Positions 62,145 through 64,000 of a stretch of DNA of 64,000 nucleotides are shown in pieces. The notes beneath the pieces are model-generated. The model worked only from the letters and a program-made list of their open reading frames with translations. It made no database searches and was not told where the DNA came from. Within the stretch, counting starts at the first letter, position 1; the number at the start of each line of letters is the position of its first letter. Source of the stretch: Aureibaculum algae (GTDB lineage: Bacteria > Bacteroidota > Bacteroidia > Flavobacteriales > Flavobacteriaceae); assembly GCF_006065315.1 (NCBI RefSeq), contig NZ_CP040749.1, positions 2,370,501 to 2,434,500 of the forward strand, read 5' to 3'. The position numbers and the translations under genes are program-made.

Positions 62145-62639
62145 TTACGGATTAAGTATGTTTTTTAATTTAGTTTTTACTCTATTCATTTTTACTCTAG
62201 CATTTACTTCACTAATCCCCATCATTTCAGAAATTTCTTTATAATTTTTTTCTTCTAGGTAAAGTAGTACTAAAGCTTTATCAATATCTGACAATTGATA
62301 AATTGCTTTGTATAATAATTTTAATTGCTCTTCTTCGGTATCATCATAATCAACAGACTCAATTTTGTGTAAAACAGAATCAAAATCTTGCGTTTTAATT
62401 GAGCGTTTCGATTTTCTATAAATAGTTATTGCTGTATTTAATCCAACTCTATACATCCAAGTACTAAACTTAGAATCTCCTCTAAATTTGGGATAGGCTT
62501 TCCATAACTGAATACTGATTTCTTGAAATAAATCATTATGAGCATCTTTATTGTTGGTATAGATCCGACAAACCTTATGCACTATATTTTGATTTTCTTC
62601 TAAATCTGAAATAAATTTTAGCTCTAATTCTTTGTTCAC
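62145..62639 (-). CDS. ECF-type RNA polymerase sigma-70 factor
   Basis: A 164-residue sigma factor with region 2 (HNDLFQEISIQLWKAYPKF, STWMYRVGLNTAITIYRK) and region 4.2 helix-turn-helix (LLYLEEKNYKEISEMMGISE, VNARVKMNRVKTKLKNIL). No extension or receptor domain. It is the first gene of a two-gene operon with the membrane protein behind it, and its start is 103 bp from the CarH-like gene on the other strand. It is not adjacent to any SusC gene. Confidence 0.93.
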   Translation of the reverse strand: MNKELELKFISDLEENQNIVHKVCRIYTNNKDAHNDLFQEISIQLWKAYPKFRGDSKFSTWMYRVGLNTAITIYRKSKRSIKTQDFDSVLHKIESVDYDDTEEEQLKLLYKAIYQLSDIDKALVLLYLEEKNYKEISEMMGISEVNARVKMNRVKTKLKNILNP

Positions 62640-62716
62640 TGGTGGTTGATTTCAAGGTATTAGTAGTGTAAAATTACGTTTTGTTACAAGAATCTTAAAT
62701 AATAAATAAAAAAACG

Positions 62717-62732
62717 TACATTTGTTTTACAA
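62717..62732 (+). promoter_or_regulatory. -7 element and TTGT-N3-ACAA palindrome before the CarH-like gene
   Basis: TACATTTG at 62717-62724 is a perfect -7 element. TTGT-TTT-ACAA at 62722-62732 overlaps its end. The same palindrome with the same overlap of a -7 element recurs before the carotenoid gene at 63683. A repressor site is inferred. Confidence 0.6.
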
Positions 62733-62742
62733 TAATCCAATT

Positions 62743-63645
62743 ATGTTAAACAATATTAAAACTAAATTTTCTATAAAGGACTTAGAAAATTTCACAGGAA
62801 TTAAACCTCATACCATTAGAATTTGGGAAAAAAGGTATAATTTACTTGAACCTTCTCGAACAGATACCAATATAAGATATTATAATGGTGATAATTTTGT
62901 AAAATTATTAAATATTAATTTATTGTATAATAATGGTTTCAAAATTTCGAAAATAGCCGATTTCTCAGAGGATGTGTTGCTCTTGAAAGTTAAGGAGTTA
63001 ACTACTGACAAAGCGTTAGAAGACGGAGTTATAAATGAGTTTAAGATTGCAATGCTCAAGTTTGATGCCGTTGCATTTAATGAAGCTTACAATAAATTAT
63101 TAGCATATAAATCTTTTAGAGAAATATTTTTAGAAGTATTTATTCCTTTATTAATCCAAATAGGATTTTTATGGCAGCATAAATCAATTAAACCAGTACA
63201 TGAACATTTTGTTTCAAATTTGATTATGCAAAAAATACAATCGAATATTGAGCGTAGCCAAGTAACCAGTTTTAAAGAAAATGAAAAGACATTTGTATTA
63301 TTTTTACCTATGAAAGAAATACATGAACTGGGGCTTTTGTATTTGCATTACGAATTGATATTACGTGGTTATCATTCAATTTACTTAGGTCAAAATATTG
63401 CTATTGATGCAGTACAAGACATAAAACCTTTATATAGTAATGTTCAATTTATTTCGTATTTTACGGTGGAACCTAATGAAAATGATATCGGACAGTATTT
63501 AGAAGACATAAATGAGAAGTTACTGAAAGGAACAGATAATAATTTTTGGTTTTTAGGAAGGAAATCTTCTCAATATGAAAAATCAAAATCTTACGCACAA
63601 ATTGAGGCTATTGGTTCACTAGTGCAGGCCTTAGATAAAATATAA
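62743..63645 (+). CDS. MerR-family, B12-binding transcriptional regulator (CarH/LitR-like)
   Basis: A 300-residue light-responsive repressor candidate. The N-terminal MerR helix-turn-helix (FSIKDLENFTGIKPHTIRIW, EKRYNLLEPSRTDTNIRYY) is followed by a helical and a Rossmann-like cobalamin domain. The CarH signature W-x9-E-H is intact (W144 ... E154-H155), and the lower B12 ligand motif E-x-H-x-x-G is KEIHELG with His194, followed by a YLG strand. In CarH, adenosylcobalamin lets the protein bind DNA in the dark and light releases it. I start at the ATG at 62743; an upstream TTG at 62722 lies inside the -7 element. The carotenoid gene follows 49 bp later. Confidence 0.88.
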   Translation: MLNNIKTKFSIKDLENFTGIKPHTIRIWEKRYNLLEPSRTDTNIRYYNGDNFVKLLNINLLYNNGFKISKIADFSEDVLLLKVKELTTDKALEDGVINEFKIAMLKFDAVAFNEAYNKLLAYKSFREIFLEVFIPLLIQIGFLWQHKSIKPVHEHFVSNLIMQKIQSNIERSQVTSFKENEKTFVLFLPMKEIHELGLLYLHYELILRGYHSIYLGQNIAIDAVQDIKPLYSNVQFISYFTVEPNENDIGQYLEDINEKLLKGTDNNFWFLGRKSSQYEKSKSYAQIEAIGSLVQALDKI

Positions 63646-63655
63646 ATAATATAAT

Positions 63656-63693
63656 TTTGTTTTGTTTAATAAAATTGTATATTTGTTAAACAA
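63656..63693 (+). promoter_or_regulatory. Promoter of the carotenoid gene with TTGT-N3-ACAA palindrome
   Basis: TTTG at 63656-63659 as -33 element, 18-base gap, TATATTTG at 63678-63685 as perfect -7 element, and TTGT-TAA-ACAA at 63683-63693 overlapping it. A protein at this palindrome would block the start of transcription. Confidence 0.65.
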
Positions 63694-63694
63694 T

Positions 63695-64000
63695 ATGAAA
63701 AACAAAATTATTATAATAGGATCAGGCTTTTCTTCATTAGCGGCCTCTTGTTACCTAGCTAAGGCTGGCTATTCCGTTACTGTTTTAGAGAAAAATGAAA
63801 TGGTTGGGGGAAGAGCGAGAGTTTTTGAAAAAGACGGATTTAAATTCGATATGGGTCCGTCTTGGTATTGGATGCCGGATGTTTTTGAGAGTTTTTTCGC
63901 TGATTTTGAGAAAAAAGTTTCGGATTATTACGAATTAAGTAAATTGAGTCCTGCTTATCAGGTCTACTTCAATACGTCAGATAGTATAAAAATATCAGAT
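63695..64000 (+). CDS. crtI: Phytoene desaturase family FAD enzyme (CrtI-like), partial
   Basis: The first 102 codons of a gene that runs off the window. It begins MKNKIIIIGSGFSSLAAS, the GxGxxS/GxxA dinucleotide-binding motif, followed by VTVLEKNEMVGGRARVFE and FKFDMGPSWYWMPDVFE, all as in carotenoid desaturases. Downstream genes of carotenoid synthesis (crtB and others) would be expected beyond the edge. Together with the CarH-like gene just upstream it suggests light-controlled carotenoid production. Confidence 0.88.
   Translation, partial: MKNKIIIIGSGFSSLAASCYLAKAGYSVTVLEKNEMVGGRARVFEKDGFKFDMGPSWYWMPDVFESFFADFEKKVSDYYELSKLSPAYQVYFNTSDSIKISD

Noticed and set aside
62722..62742. Upstream TTG start for the CarH-like gene
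   Set aside because: It too lies in the -7 element; the ATG at 62743 fits the family.
1..64000. CRISPR arrays, insertion sequences, prophage or integrase genes
   Set aside because: I looked for regularly spaced repeats, transposase or integrase motifs and terminal inverted repeats and found none that I can support.

Overview
The window is low-GC DNA from a member of the Bacteroidota, most likely a marine Flavobacteriaceae. The signs are SusC/SusD pairs, many lipoproteins with acidic residues right after the lipobox cysteine, no Shine-Dalgarno sequences, and promoters with the Bacteroidota -7 element TAnnTTTG. I cannot name the genus.

Layout. (1) 1-25.3 kb: a polysaccharide utilization region. 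It holds the C-terminal end of an F5/8-type-C protein, three successive SusC/SusD pairs, a 1120-residue FG-GAP/ASPIC lipoprotein, two divergent formylglycine sulfatases and a TlpA-like thioredoxin lipoprotein. The sulfatases point to a sulfated glycan. No glycoside hydrolase is visible, so it may lie upstream of the window. The three susC genes share an upstream box (GTTRGTCGAA) placed 74-75 bp before each ATG. (2) 25.4-32.1 kb: a TPR sensor kinase with a LuxR-type regulator, small membrane proteins, two SIMPL-like proteins, a class IV aminotransferase, a START-like protein and tRNA-Met(CAT). (3) 32.4-47 kb: a stress or low-oxygen island with an FtsH paralogue, tandem SpoIIAA-like protein, PNPOx-like and LOG proteins, YtxH, DUF302, coenzyme-B12-dependent ribonucleotide reductase, phosphoribosyltransferase, alpha/beta hydrolase, DUF2267, WG-repeat protein and Hsp20. 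Six CRP/FNR-type palindromes (MTGAY-N4-RTCAK) lie in its intergenic regions, each exactly 36 bp upstream of a -7 element. This is the most interesting system in the window: a single, geometrically exact regulon whose gene content recalls the mycobacterial DosR dormancy regulon. (4) 47.3-64 kb: mostly housekeeping. It has an rRNA methyltransferase, proC-proB-proA-ablB (proline and possibly N-acetyl-beta-lysine osmolytes), a methyltransferase with a ZIP transporter, recQ, kdsD-tatC-lptB, a YciO-type protein, an ECF sigma factor with a membrane partner, and a CarH-like B12 photoreceptor repressor next to the start of a carotenoid desaturase gene.

Two broken genes are visible: a DUF2267 gene with one in-frame TAA, and a DUF6544-like remnant. 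A 148-bp regulatory block is duplicated (about 86% identical). One copy drives ytxH. The other faces a long stretch without a gene that ends in three related hairpins, and is a candidate noncoding RNA locus.
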